From Methylophilaceae bacterium (lineage in GTDB: Bacteria > Pseudomonadota > Gammaproteobacteria > Burkholderiales > Methylophilaceae), in contig JADHPM010000002.1 in assembly GCA_016778465.1 (NCBI GenBank), positions 1-64,000 of the forward strand: 64,000 nucleotides of DNA, given 5' to 3'. Below the pieces are notes generated by a model. It made no database searches and had not been told where the DNA came from. It worked only from the letters and a program-made list of their open reading frames with translations. The position numbers were made by a program, and so were the translations under genes. Shown piece by piece: positions 54,790-62,155 of this stretch. Every line of letters begins with the position of its first letter. Position 1 is the stretch's first letter.

Positions 54790-54823
54790 TTGTCATCTAA
54801 CTGTCATATTTCTTTCATATGAT
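54790..54823 (+). promoter_or_regulatory. Strong Pho-box promoter upstream of ppx
   Basis: TTGTCAT (54790), CTGTCAT (54801) and CTTTCAT (54812) are three direct repeats at an exact 11-base period; the middle one is the perfect PhoB half-site. Ten bases after it, TATGAT (54818-54823) gives a good -10. Predicted transcription begins near 54830. The array lies between divergent ppk and ppx and may serve both. Confidence 0.85.
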
Positions 54824-54847
54824 CCAACGTTTGAAAGCTATTGTTTC

Positions 54848-56461
54848 TTGAAGAATATTAATAAAAATTCCATACCAAATAATTTAGTTGCTGGACTTGA
54901 TCTTGGCTCAAATAGCTTTAAGCTCATGATCGCCAGAATTAAATTTCATAAAGATAAACTGCATGTCCAAGAAATAGACACGATTAAGTCAACATTAAGA
55001 TTATCGGCAGGCATTAGTGCAGACGGTAATATAAACGACGAAACCTTTGACAAGGCGCTAAGTACTTTAATGAGGTTTGGCGATAGAATTCAAGATTTTC
55101 CAAAAAACAGCGTCACGGTTGTTGCTACTAATGCCTTTCGTGTTGCTAAAAATGGTGATAATTTAATTCATGAAGGCGAGAAGTTACTCGGATTTCCCAT
55201 AAAACTATTATCCGGTAAAGATGAAGCCGAGCTTGTTTTTCAAGGCGCATCGCATGTTGCACCCTTCTGCGAAGGAAGTCGACTGGTTATTGATATCGGT
55301 GGGAGCTCGACAGAAATTATACTTGGCAAAGATGAAAAAATCGCTGTTTTTGACTCGCTACAAATGGGTTGCGTGACTTTCAGCAGGGACTTTTTTCTTG
55401 ATGGAAAATTGACTGAAAAAAATTTTTCCTTGGCCGAATCGCGAGCAGAGAAGATATTAAAAAATATTTTTAAAAAGTATAAGAAATTTTCATATCAACA
55501 AGTGGTTGGCTCTTCAGGAACTATTCGAGCCATTGCAGATATTATTGCCGCAAATAACTTAGACCACCTTTCGAAATTACCAATAGATAATATCGGCACT
55601 TTAATCACGCTCAAGGGGTTAGAGCAAATAAAGCAATATCTCATTGAGGCTGGCGATACCAAAAAGCTTAATCTAAATGGCCTTAAAACGGAGAGGAAAC
55701 CCGTTATAGCCGGGGGCCTTTCAGTATTGTTAGCTATTTTTAAAGTTTTCAAAATTGAAATGATGGAGGTTTCAGAGTCCGCAATCATCTTTGGTGCGAT
55801 ACATGAATCTATCTTAAAAAATATAAATATTCAAAGTGAGGATAAATACGCAGGAGTATCAAAAAAAATAATTCCTATTGATGATTTTGATTCCGAGTAC
55901 GACCGCAGGATTGATGAGGTTGCAGAGTGGGCTAAACAATTCTCAGTAGATTTACCTCAAGCGAAACGAGTGTCAGCTTTAGCTACAGAAATCTTTAAAA
56001 ATCTTTCAAGTGAAGATAATGAAAGCTATCAAAATTCTCATAAAATTCTACAATGGGCCTCAATGCTTCATGAGATTGGTTTGGCAATTAACTACAGGAA
56101 GTACAATGTTCACTCAGCCTATATTATTTCTAATAAAGAATTAACAGCGTTCACTATTTCAGATCAGGCAAGATTAGCCAGTCTTGTCTTGGGGCATCGT
56201 GGGAATCTTGAAAAAATTAAATTTCCTTCCGATTACATGGATTGGGCTTTACTTTTTGCATTAAGGGTTGCTTATATCTTTTATAAAAAAAGAAATAATC
56301 AACTGCTTCCCAAATGTACATACATGGAAAAAAAATCAAAAAAATACTTAGTAATAGATGAAGCTTGGCTTAAAAACTATCCCTTTTTAAGATTTGGTTT
56401 GACAAAAGAATTAAATATTTGGAAAAAAATAGATTGCCAGTATCAATTACTCTTGGATTAA
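54848..56461 (+). CDS. ppx: Exopolyphosphatase (Ppx/GppA family)
   Basis: Ppx removes terminal phosphate from polyphosphate. The ASKHA-type ATPase fold shows GLDLGSNSFKLMIA, VVATNAFRVAKN and VIDIGGSSTEIILG, and the C-terminal third is an HD-type domain (SMLHEIG near residue 416). The track start at 54782 translates the Pho box and cannot be right if that promoter is real. The best in-frame start left is a TTG at 54848, giving 537 residues. A GppA activity on pppGpp is possible too. Confidence 0.88.
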   Translation: MKNINKNSIPNNLVAGLDLGSNSFKLMIARIKFHKDKLHVQEIDTIKSTLRLSAGISADGNINDETFDKALSTLMRFGDRIQDFPKNSVTVVATNAFRVAKNGDNLIHEGEKLLGFPIKLLSGKDEAELVFQGASHVAPFCEGSRLVIDIGGSSTEIILGKDEKIAVFDSLQMGCVTFSRDFFLDGKLTEKNFSLAESRAEKILKNIFKKYKKFSYQQVVGSSGTIRAIADIIAANNLDHLSKLPIDNIGTLITLKGLEQIKQYLIEAGDTKKLNLNGLKTERKPVIAGGLSVLLAIFKVFKIEMMEVSESAIIFGAIHESILKNINIQSEDKYAGVSKKIIPIDDFDSEYDRRIDEVAEWAKQFSVDLPQAKRVSALATEIFKNLSSEDNESYQNSHKILQWASMLHEIGLAINYRKYNVHSAYIISNKELTAFTISDQARLASLVLGHRGNLEKIKFPSDYMDWALLFALRVAYIFYKKRNNQLLPKCTYMEKKSKKYLVIDEAWLKNYPFLRFGLTKELNIWKKIDCQYQLLLD

Positions 56462-56503
56462 ATTAAAATGCACTGTCTTTATTTTATAGTGGCATGAGAA
56501 GTG

Positions 56504-56875
56504 ATGAAAGAAAGCCCTTTTAAAGGAAAAACTGGTATCAAGCGAATCACGAATGCAGTCATATACTCCATGTCTGGGTTTTATGCAGCCTTTAAGAACG
56601 AGGAAGCCTTTCGACAAGAAATAATTCTTGCAATTTTTTTGATCCCCTTAGGCATATTTGTTGGTGAAACTACCATTCAGAAAGTGCTACTGGTTTCTAG
56701 TCTGCTATTAGTTTTAATCGTAGAGCTCTTAAATTCTGGTATTGAGGCGGCTATAGACCGAATCTCATTAGAAAAGCACAGACTGGCTAAGCGCGCAAAA
56801 GATATTGGCAGTGCAGCAGTGTTTCTTACGATCATGAATGCCATTCTTACTTGGATAATTATCTTATTTCTCTAG
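56504..56875 (+). CDS. dgkA: Diacylglycerol kinase (small membrane type)
   Basis: DgkA phosphorylates diacylglycerol to phosphatidate in the inner membrane. The 123 residues have three membrane helices and the signature ELLNSGIEAAIDRIS, followed by H.LAKRAKDIGSAAVF. I prefer the ATG at 56504 over the GTG one codon earlier. It lies between ppx and the convergent acyltransferase. In this setting it would recycle diacylglycerol released by PlcP-like turnover. Confidence 0.93.
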   Translation: MKESPFKGKTGIKRITNAVIYSMSGFYAAFKNEEAFRQEIILAIFLIPLGIFVGETTIQKVLLVSSLLLVLIVELLNSGIEAAIDRISLEKHRLAKRAKDIGSAAVFLTIMNAILTWIIILFL

Positions 56876-57581
56876 TAACTTCACTTTGAATCATCTGATA
56901 AGCCAAGCTAGAGAGGATTTTTCTCTCTCTGTTAGATTTGATTCTATTTAGCACTTCAATTTTTACCGTAATTCTATTAAGTTTTAATATAGAAATCAGT
57001 GATTCAAGTATTGACATATCTCCATAGTAACTACAGGCGGCTGTTTTTTTATTGTCGATATAATATGAGATTGCAATCGGTAAAATTGATACGTTTGCCA
57101 TTATTGCAGATTCAAATAAGTTACTTTTGAAAGGTAATACATCGAATCCATCTGTGGATGTCCCCTCTGGGAAAATACAAACATTTTTTTGTGCTAGATT
57201 TTCACTGACTTGAACAATAACCTTTTTGACCTTTGCTGGACTGGAACGATCAATGAATATTGTTTCACTGATAGCGCATAATAAATTTATAAATGGCCAA
57301 TGCTTGATATCACTCTTGGCAACAAAAGAAACGGGATGTATAGCATTGAGGACAATGATATCTAGCCATGATACGTGATTAGAGACTATCAAAAATCGAT
57401 CATCTTTAATAACATCATATAAATTTATATTAGTACTCAGGTTTATATTTAATATCTTTAAGATCAATAGAGACCATTTTTTTATTACTTTAATTCTTAA
57501 AGCCCTGTAAAAAAAATAAATAAAAGGTGAAACAAGAAGAGTGGCAAATAAATAAAAAAAGATAAGTAAAAATTTAATCAT
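56859..57581 (-). CDS. 1-acyl-glycerol-3-phosphate acyltransferase-like (PlsC/OlsA)
   Basis: A 240-residue membrane-associated acyltransferase with an N-terminal hydrophobic helix. The catalytic NHVSWLD (H-x4-D) is near residue 88 and FPEGTS near 158, with FVAKSDIKHWPFINLL between. It could be PlsC, or OlsA, which O-acylates lyso-ornithine lipid. The OlsB-like gene 850 bases away favours OlsA. It is divergent from the plcP-like gene and shares a 50-base gap with a Pho-type array. Its 3' end overlaps dgkA by 17 bases. Confidence 0.82.
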   Translation of the reverse strand: MIKFLLIFFYLFATLLVSPFIYFFYRALRIKVIKKWSLLILKILNINLSTNINLYDVIKDDRFLIVSNHVSWLDIIVLNAIHPVSFVAKSDIKHWPFINLLCAISETIFIDRSSPAKVKKVIVQVSENLAQKNVCIFPEGTSTDGFDVLPFKSNLFESAIMANVSILPIAISYYIDNKKTAACSYYGDMSILESLISILKLNRITVKIEVLNRIKSNRERKILSSLAYQMIQSEVTREIR

Positions 57582-57582
57582 A

Positions 57583-57609
57583 TTGTCATAGTTGTCATAA
57601 AAAATTCAT
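57583..57609 (+). promoter_or_regulatory. Pho-type repeat array upstream of plcP
   Basis: TTGTCAT (57583), TTGTCAT (57592) and AATTCAT (57603) are direct repeats with spacings of 9 and 11 bases. The last pair has the PhoB period. The array ends exactly 22 bases before the ATG at 57632; TTCAAT (57620-57625) is a modest -10. The same 9+11 spacing and 22-base distance occur upstream of the distal GT4 gene. Confidence 0.65.
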
Positions 57610-57631
57610 AATTAAATTGTTCAATGTAGCA

Positions 57632-58372
57632 ATGAATTACTACAGAACAATTTGGATATCTGATATCCATTTGGGTACTAAAGCATGTCAATCGAAGTAC
57701 TTACTAAATTTTCTAAAGCATAATGATTCAGAAAAATTATATTTAGTAGGCGATATTATAGATGGCTGGGCCTTAAAAAAGAAATGGTACTGGCCACAGT
57801 CTCACAATGATGTTATTCAAAAGATTCTAAGAAAAAGTCGAAAGGGCACAAAGGTTATCTATATTCCCGGTAATCATGATGAGGCGGTTCGCCAATTTTA
57901 CAATTTGAGATTTTCTGAAATCAAGATTTTGAAAGAGGCTATACACAAAACGAAGACGGGAAAAAAATTATGGGTCACTCATGGAGATCAATTTGATGCT
58001 TTTCGGAGAGTTACAAAAATTCTTGAGCTGATTGGTGACGGTTTATACACCTTCATAACTTGGATAAATGAAAAGCTAAATAAAATAAGAGAGAAGTACA
58101 AGAAAAATTACTGGTCATTTTCAAGTCATATTAAAAGTAAGATAAGTAATGTCAATGAGTATATATCAAGTTATGAAAAGTTTATGCTAAGGGAGTCAAA
58201 ATTAAAAGGTTGTGACGGGGTTGTATGCGGCCACATTCATCGTCCCAGTATTAAGAAAATGAAAGATGGTATTTATTTGAATGACGGTGATTGGGTAGAG
58301 CATCTATCAGCCTTAGTCGAGACTAAGGAGGGTGAGCTTAAAATAATTTATTGGGTAAAGTTAGAAAATTAA
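57632..58372 (+). CDS. plcP: PlcP-like metallophosphoesterase (lipid remodelling)
   Basis: A calcineurin-type phosphoesterase of 246 residues with all metal motifs: SDIHLG, GDIIDGW, GNHDE, THGDQFD and GHIHRP. The segment WALKKKWYWPQSHNDVIQKILRKSRKGTK is the hallmark of the PlcP group, which hydrolyses phospholipids to diacylglycerol under phosphate starvation. LpxH-type UDP-diacylglucosamine hydrolase is a related alternative, but the PlcP hallmark and the Pho-type array argue against it. I start at the ATG at 57632; the track's TTG start is five codons earlier. An OlsB-like gene follows. Confidence 0.82.
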   Translation: MNYYRTIWISDIHLGTKACQSKYLLNFLKHNDSEKLYLVGDIIDGWALKKKWYWPQSHNDVIQKILRKSRKGTKVIYIPGNHDEAVRQFYNLRFSEIKILKEAIHKTKTGKKLWVTHGDQFDAFRRVTKILELIGDGLYTFITWINEKLNKIREKYKKNYWSFSSHIKSKISNVNEYISSYEKFMLRESKLKGCDGVVCGHIHRPSIKKMKDGIYLNDGDWVEHLSALVETKEGELKIIYWVKLEN

Positions 58373-58375
58373 GAT

Positions 58376-58393
58376 ATGTCATGAAATTGTAAT
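58376..58393 (+). promoter_or_regulatory. Weak Pho-box candidate upstream of the OlsB-like gene
   Basis: ATGTCAT (58376) and TTGTAAT (58387) are 11 bases apart and match CTGTCAT at 6/7 and 5/7. No good -10 follows at the expected place, and the gene could be read from the plcP promoter instead. Confidence 0.35.
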
Positions 58394-58432
58394 AAAAAAA
58401 ACTTAAGTTAACGTTATTTACGGGAAACTTTA

Positions 58433-59281
58433 ATGGCTTCAACCAACCTCGAGCAATTATCAGTTCTTGATACTCCAAGAAGAAAGAGACCTAAAGAAAA
58501 AAACAATCCCTCTGATATTCAAATATCCTGGGTCCAATCAAAAAAAGACATTAAAAAAATTCAAAAATTTCGCTATAAGATTTTTGTAGAAGAAATGGGT
58601 GCAAATATTAATGCAAAAAATAAAATTGATGAAGATATTTTTGACAGCTATTGCGAACACCTAATCGTAAAAGATACAAAGAAAAATATGATCATTGGAA
58701 CTTATCGTGTTTTAACTCCATTAGCTGCAAAGAGATTAGGTTACTTATACTCAGAAACTGAGTTTGATATTGGGTGTTTGGGTAATTTAAAAGATGAAAT
58801 TGTTGAGGTAGGAAGAGCATGCGTGCACAAAGACTATCGATCAGGATACACAATTATGTTGATGTGGTCGCAAATTGGTCGTTTTATGAAAAAGAATAAC
58901 TTTAGATACCTTATAGGTTGCTCAAGTGTGCCGATGAGTGATGGCGGAATACTAGCTGCGAATATATACAGAAAACTATACGACGAAAATAGAATTAATA
59001 ATATTTATGGTGTGAAGCCTAAAATACCACTTTCGTCAGAGCAGCTTCACTTTAAAACTGACGCAATGACTCCTCCTTTATTGAAAGGTTACTTACGGCT
59101 TGGTGCAATTGTTTGTGGTAAACCAGCATGGGATCCTGACTTTAATTCTGCAGACTTTCTTACCCTACTTGATATTAATAACGTTCCTCAAAAATATGCA
59201 AATCATTTTTTAAATGAGGAATCTAGAGAATCAACTGCAAGAAACCAATACAGAACAAAGGAATTTGCAATCCAAAATTAA
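58433..59281 (+). CDS. OlsB-like GNAT acyltransferase
   Basis: A 282-residue protein with a GNAT/autoinducer-synthase-like fold: ISWVQSKKDIKKIQKFRYKIFVEEMG at the start of the domain, then IIGTYRVL, VEVGRACVHKDYR and LMWSQIGRFM. This is the pattern of OlsB, which transfers an acyl chain to ornithine to make lyso-ornithine lipid. A charged 45-residue N-terminal extension precedes it. It follows plcP by 60 bases. Ornithine lipids contain no phosphorus, which fits the island. The assignment is by pattern and context. Confidence 0.7.
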   Translation: MASTNLEQLSVLDTPRRKRPKEKNNPSDIQISWVQSKKDIKKIQKFRYKIFVEEMGANINAKNKIDEDIFDSYCEHLIVKDTKKNMIIGTYRVLTPLAAKRLGYLYSETEFDIGCLGNLKDEIVEVGRACVHKDYRSGYTIMLMWSQIGRFMKKNNFRYLIGCSSVPMSDGGILAANIYRKLYDENRINNIYGVKPKIPLSSEQLHFKTDAMTPPLLKGYLRLGAIVCGKPAWDPDFNSADFLTLLDINNVPQKYANHFLNEESRESTARNQYRTKEFAIQN

Positions 59282-59444
59282 TTAGAATTGCCTTGTCTTT
59301 TGAAAGATATCCCGAAATGGTCCACCCAATCACCCCTCCTCCATGAAGGAATATGTTTAAGGGAAAAATATTTAAATTTGTAAGAAGTATTCCTGACAAG
59401 ACAAGCGAAGTACTGATCCATTTTAAAAAAACGATTTTTGGCAT
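59223..59444 (-). CDS. Small two-helix membrane protein
   Basis: The 73 residues have two hydrophobic segments separated by HGGGVIGW, then a basic SKDKA turn. It resembles small membrane proteins of the DUF6552 type, but I hold that loosely. It starts directly after the stop of the HAD gene, so the two form an operon. Its last 59 bases overlap the 3' end of the convergent OlsB-like gene. Confidence 0.65.
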   Translation of the reverse strand: MPKIVFLKWISTSLVLSGILLTNLNIFPLNIFLHGGGVIGWTISGYLSKDKAILINFGLQIPLFCIGFLQLIL

Positions 59445-59876
59445 TTATTTTCCTTGTAAAATCCAGAATTTAATTTTATCTAACTCTTGATCGCTTATAC
59501 CGGTATCAGGAGAACATAAAATTAGTTTTTTAAAATTATGCGGGAATTTATCTTTTTGATCATCTATCGCTATCCAATCAACACCTAAAAGATGATTTTG
59601 CGCAAGAAAGTATTCAATTTCTTTTAATCGGCAGGAGGCACCATAAAATTTAACTTGAGTTTCCCCGATAATTTTTTTCCTTATTTCTTGAGGAAACTTT
59701 GATTTAATTAGATTGTATTTTTCATCAAATTGCCAACTCGAGGTTATAACAATGTTTAATTCATGGTTCTCTATAAGTTTAAAAAAGTTTTTTGCTTTGT
59801 TGAAAAAAAGATCTAAACTGCAATCTACAGGGTGTAAGACTCCATCAAAATCAAGAAAAATAAATTTTTTTATCAT
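59445..59876 (-). CDS. HAD-superfamily protein (SAK-type HAD domain)
   Basis: The 143-residue protein opens FIFLDFDGVLHPVDCSLDLF, the HAD motif I with both aspartates followed by the LHP typical of the HAD domain seen in Swiss-Army-Knife RNA-repair proteins. Motif II is ITSSWQ, and an acidic DD pair (WIAIDDQKDKF) supplies motif IV. It is a stand-alone short HAD phosphatase or nuclease-like protein. The substrate is unknown. It is cotranscribed with the small membrane protein. Confidence 0.75.
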   Translation of the reverse strand: MIKKFIFLDFDGVLHPVDCSLDLFFNKAKNFFKLIENHELNIVITSSWQFDEKYNLIKSKFPQEIRKKIIGETQVKFYGASCRLKEIEYFLAQNHLLGVDWIAIDDQKDKFPHNFKKLILCSPDTGISDQELDKIKFWILQGK

Positions 59877-59922
59877 CTATTTATTTTGTATAAATTACTA
59901 TTAAAAATACAAATAAGATAAG

Positions 59923-60909
59923 TTAGTTTATTCTAAGAAGATTGTTAAATAATATTTTTTCACACTCACGCCATGACCATTTTTGTATTGACACTTGTTG
60001 TATTTCAGTTTTATTTAAATCGCTACATTGAATAATATTCTTTTTTAAATCATTACCTAAGAAGCCAGTAATTTTATTTTTTACTATATCTTTAGGCCCA
60101 GTGACATTATAGGCGGCAACTGGAAGACCATTACAAAGGGCCTCAATAATAACTATTCCAAAAGTATCTGTTTTGCTTGGAAAACAAAAAACATCGTGTT
60201 TTGAATATAACTCTGCAAGCTCCTTACCAAACTTATAGCCAACGAAATTTATATTTGAGTATTTAGATTTAAGGTTTTCTAATTCGGGACCGTCACCAAC
60301 AATTGTAATATTAAAATATTGATGCAAAGAGCATAAGGCGTCCAGGTTCTTTTCTTTACCAATTCTACCGACAGATAAAACCTTAATTTTTTTATTAGGT
60401 TTCTGATTTATTCTTTTTTTAATAAGTTCTTTATCAACGCCTCTTGTCCATAGCGCTAAATTTTTGAAGCCAAACTTTTTCAAATCATTAATGCATGAAT
60501 TAGTTGGTACCAATACAGCATTACTTTTTTTGTGAAATAATCTCATTAAAAAATAGCCGAATTTAACGGGTAGCCTAAAGTAAATATTTAGATATTCTGG
60601 AAATTTGGTATGGTACGCTGATGTAAAAGGTACCTTATAAAATTTACAATAGATCCGCGCAGCCATACCAATCGGGCCCTCTGTAGCGATATGTAAATGG
60701 GTCGGTTTGATAGCCTTTATTTTTTTAAAAACTTTTATGGGCTCTGTACAGAATTGAATTTCAGGATATGATTTAAATGACTTATATTTAAATTGTGAGG
60801 GATGGATTATTTCAATATCTCGTTTACTTACTTTTAAAATATTTTTATAAGTCGTCGATACTCCATTTACCTGATCAAATGTGTCTGTGGCTATTACATA
60901 TTTATCCAT
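59923..60909 (-). CDS. GT4 glycosyltransferase, Agt-like (glycolipid synthesis)
   Basis: The 328-residue GT-B enzyme opens VIATDTFDQVNGVSTTYKNI, resembling the TDxxxPQVNGV start of Agt-type diacylglycerol glycosyltransferases. The donor domain has VLSVGRIGKEKNLDAL and the acidic motif TDTFGIVIIEAL, with Asp in place of the first Glu as in that group. The track's TTG start is replaced by the ATG at 60909, which sits at the predicted transcription start behind a Pho-type array. Agt enzymes make glucosyl or glucuronosyl diacylglycerol from the product of PlcP. The sugar donor is unknown. Confidence 0.8.
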   Translation of the reverse strand: MDKYVIATDTFDQVNGVSTTYKNILKVSKRDIEIIHPSQFKYKSFKSYPEIQFCTEPIKVFKKIKAIKPTHLHIATEGPIGMAARIYCKFYKVPFTSAYHTKFPEYLNIYFRLPVKFGYFLMRLFHKKSNAVLVPTNSCINDLKKFGFKNLALWTRGVDKELIKKRINQKPNKKIKVLSVGRIGKEKNLDALCSLHQYFNITIVGDGPELENLKSKYSNINFVGYKFGKELAELYSKHDVFCFPSKTDTFGIVIIEALCNGLPVAAYNVTGPKDIVKNKITGFLGNDLKKNIIQCSDLNKTEIQQVSIQKWSWRECEKILFNNLLRIN

Positions 60910-60931
60910 ATGTTCAATATGCACTAGCAAT

Positions 60932-60958
60932 ATGACAATTTATTTACAATTATGACAA
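60932..60958 (-). promoter_or_regulatory. Pho-type repeat array upstream of the Agt-like gene
   Basis: Read on the minus strand: TTGTCAT (60958-60952), TTGTAAA (60949-60943) and TTGTCAT (60938-60932), with spacings of 9 and 11 bases. CATATT (60921-60916) is the -10 candidate and the ATG follows 22 bases after the array. This is the same geometry as at plcP. Confidence 0.7.
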
Positions 60959-60985
60959 AAAATAATATCGATATAAAATTAAAAT

Positions 60986-61240
60986 TTAATGGTTTAAATA
61001 TTTCCCCATTGTAATTATTGTTTTCCCATCATGGGATTGAATAAGATAAGAGTTACTATGATCTATCAAAAATAAAAACTCATCTTGCTTCAAGTGATCT
61101 TTAAGTTCTTTAATCGTGAGAAGTTTAAAGTATCTTAAATAACCACGGTGGTTAATTTTTTTTCTTGCTCCATATTTTATTAATGCATTTTGAATAATTT
61201 CTGGGATATCTTGAACCTGACAGGCCAATTCTTTTTTCAT
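60986..61240 (-). CDS. Small protein of unknown function
   Basis: I do not recognise a family. The track start is too early: an AGGAG element seven bases before the ATG at 61240 fixes the start (MKKELACQVQDIPEIIQ), giving 84 residues. The protein is soluble, basic (pattern KYGARKKINHRGYLRYF) and may fold as alpha/beta. An inverted repeat GCTAG-N8-CTAGC lies just upstream at about 61259-61276. It lies 77 bases upstream of the Agt-like gene's ATG on the same strand but is probably separately transcribed. Confidence 0.65.
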   Translation of the reverse strand: MKKELACQVQDIPEIIQNALIKYGARKKINHRGYLRYFKLLTIKELKDHLKQDEFLFLIDHSNSYLIQSHDGKTIITMGKYLNH

Positions 61241-61425
61241 TTGTTCTCCTAAAATGTGGCTAGTTTTCGCACTAGCCCTGCGAAGAAAGGAATTCATAGG
61301 GGAACAATACCTTTTCTTAAAAAATAAGACGAAGATTAAGCCAGAAAGTCAGGTTTTTAATTAAAAACCTGTTTAATTTTTTATTTGTTAAACTAAAGTC
61401 ATGATAAACGTACTCTTTGATTAAT

Positions 61426-62145
61426 ATGTATAAGAATGTTGCAATAATAGGTGCCTCAAGCTTAATTGCTAGAGCCATTATTCGTCAAATTCATTGTGAT
61501 TGTCCGAATGTTAAAATTATTGCATTTTCAAGAGAAGAAATAAAAATTGATGTTGAGAATACAAATTTTTATCGAATAAATTATGATGACGAAGCTTCTA
61601 TTAAGCATTCAGCAAACGTAGCATCAAAAAATGGACCACTGGATTTAATATTTGTTGCTAATGGAATTTTGCACGATAAAGTAATTAAACCAGAAAAATC
61701 TATTCGAGATTTTGATTTTGCAAATTTCGAAAAAATTTTTAAAGTCAATACAATCATACCTGCAATGATTGCAAAGTATTTTATGCCTTTATTAGATAAA
61801 GAGCAGCGCTCAATATTTGCGTTTTTATCAGCACGTGTGGGAAGTATCTCAGATAATAAATTAGGTGGCTGGTATGCTTATCGCTCGTCAAAATCTGCTT
61901 TAAATATGATTATAAAAAATTTAGCTATTGAGTCAGGTCGAACAAATAAAAAAGCAATTTTTTTAGGTTTACATCCTGGAACAGTTGATTCTCCTCTTTC
62001 TAAGCCTTTCCAAAAGAGTATTGCCCAAGAGAAAATATTTACTCCAGAGATAAGTGCAATGAAATTACTCAAGGTTATAGAAAATGCTTCCCCTGAAGAC
62101 ACCGGCTGCACTTTTGCATGGGATGGAAAATTTATAAAACCTTAG
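61426..62145 (+). CDS. Short-chain dehydrogenase/reductase
   Basis: The 239-residue SDR has an atypical cofactor loop, GASSLIARAI, in place of TGxxxGIG. It keeps NGILHDK (NAG-like), the Ser in FAFLSARVGS and the catalytic YRSSK. The C-terminal HPGTVDSPLSKPF is seen in CsgA/C-factor-like SDRs. I start at the ATG at 61426 since the track's TTG has no support. It lies 10 bases ahead of the PatB-like gene, so they may share an mRNA. The substrate is unknown. Confidence 0.8.
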   Translation: MYKNVAIIGASSLIARAIIRQIHCDCPNVKIIAFSREEIKIDVENTNFYRINYDDEASIKHSANVASKNGPLDLIFVANGILHDKVIKPEKSIRDFDFANFEKIFKVNTIIPAMIAKYFMPLLDKEQRSIFAFLSARVGSISDNKLGGWYAYRSSKSALNMIIKNLAIESGRTNKKAIFLGLHPGTVDSPLSKPFQKSIAQEKIFTPEISAMKLLKVIENASPEDTGCTFAWDGKFIKP

Positions 62146-62155
62146 GGTATTAACG

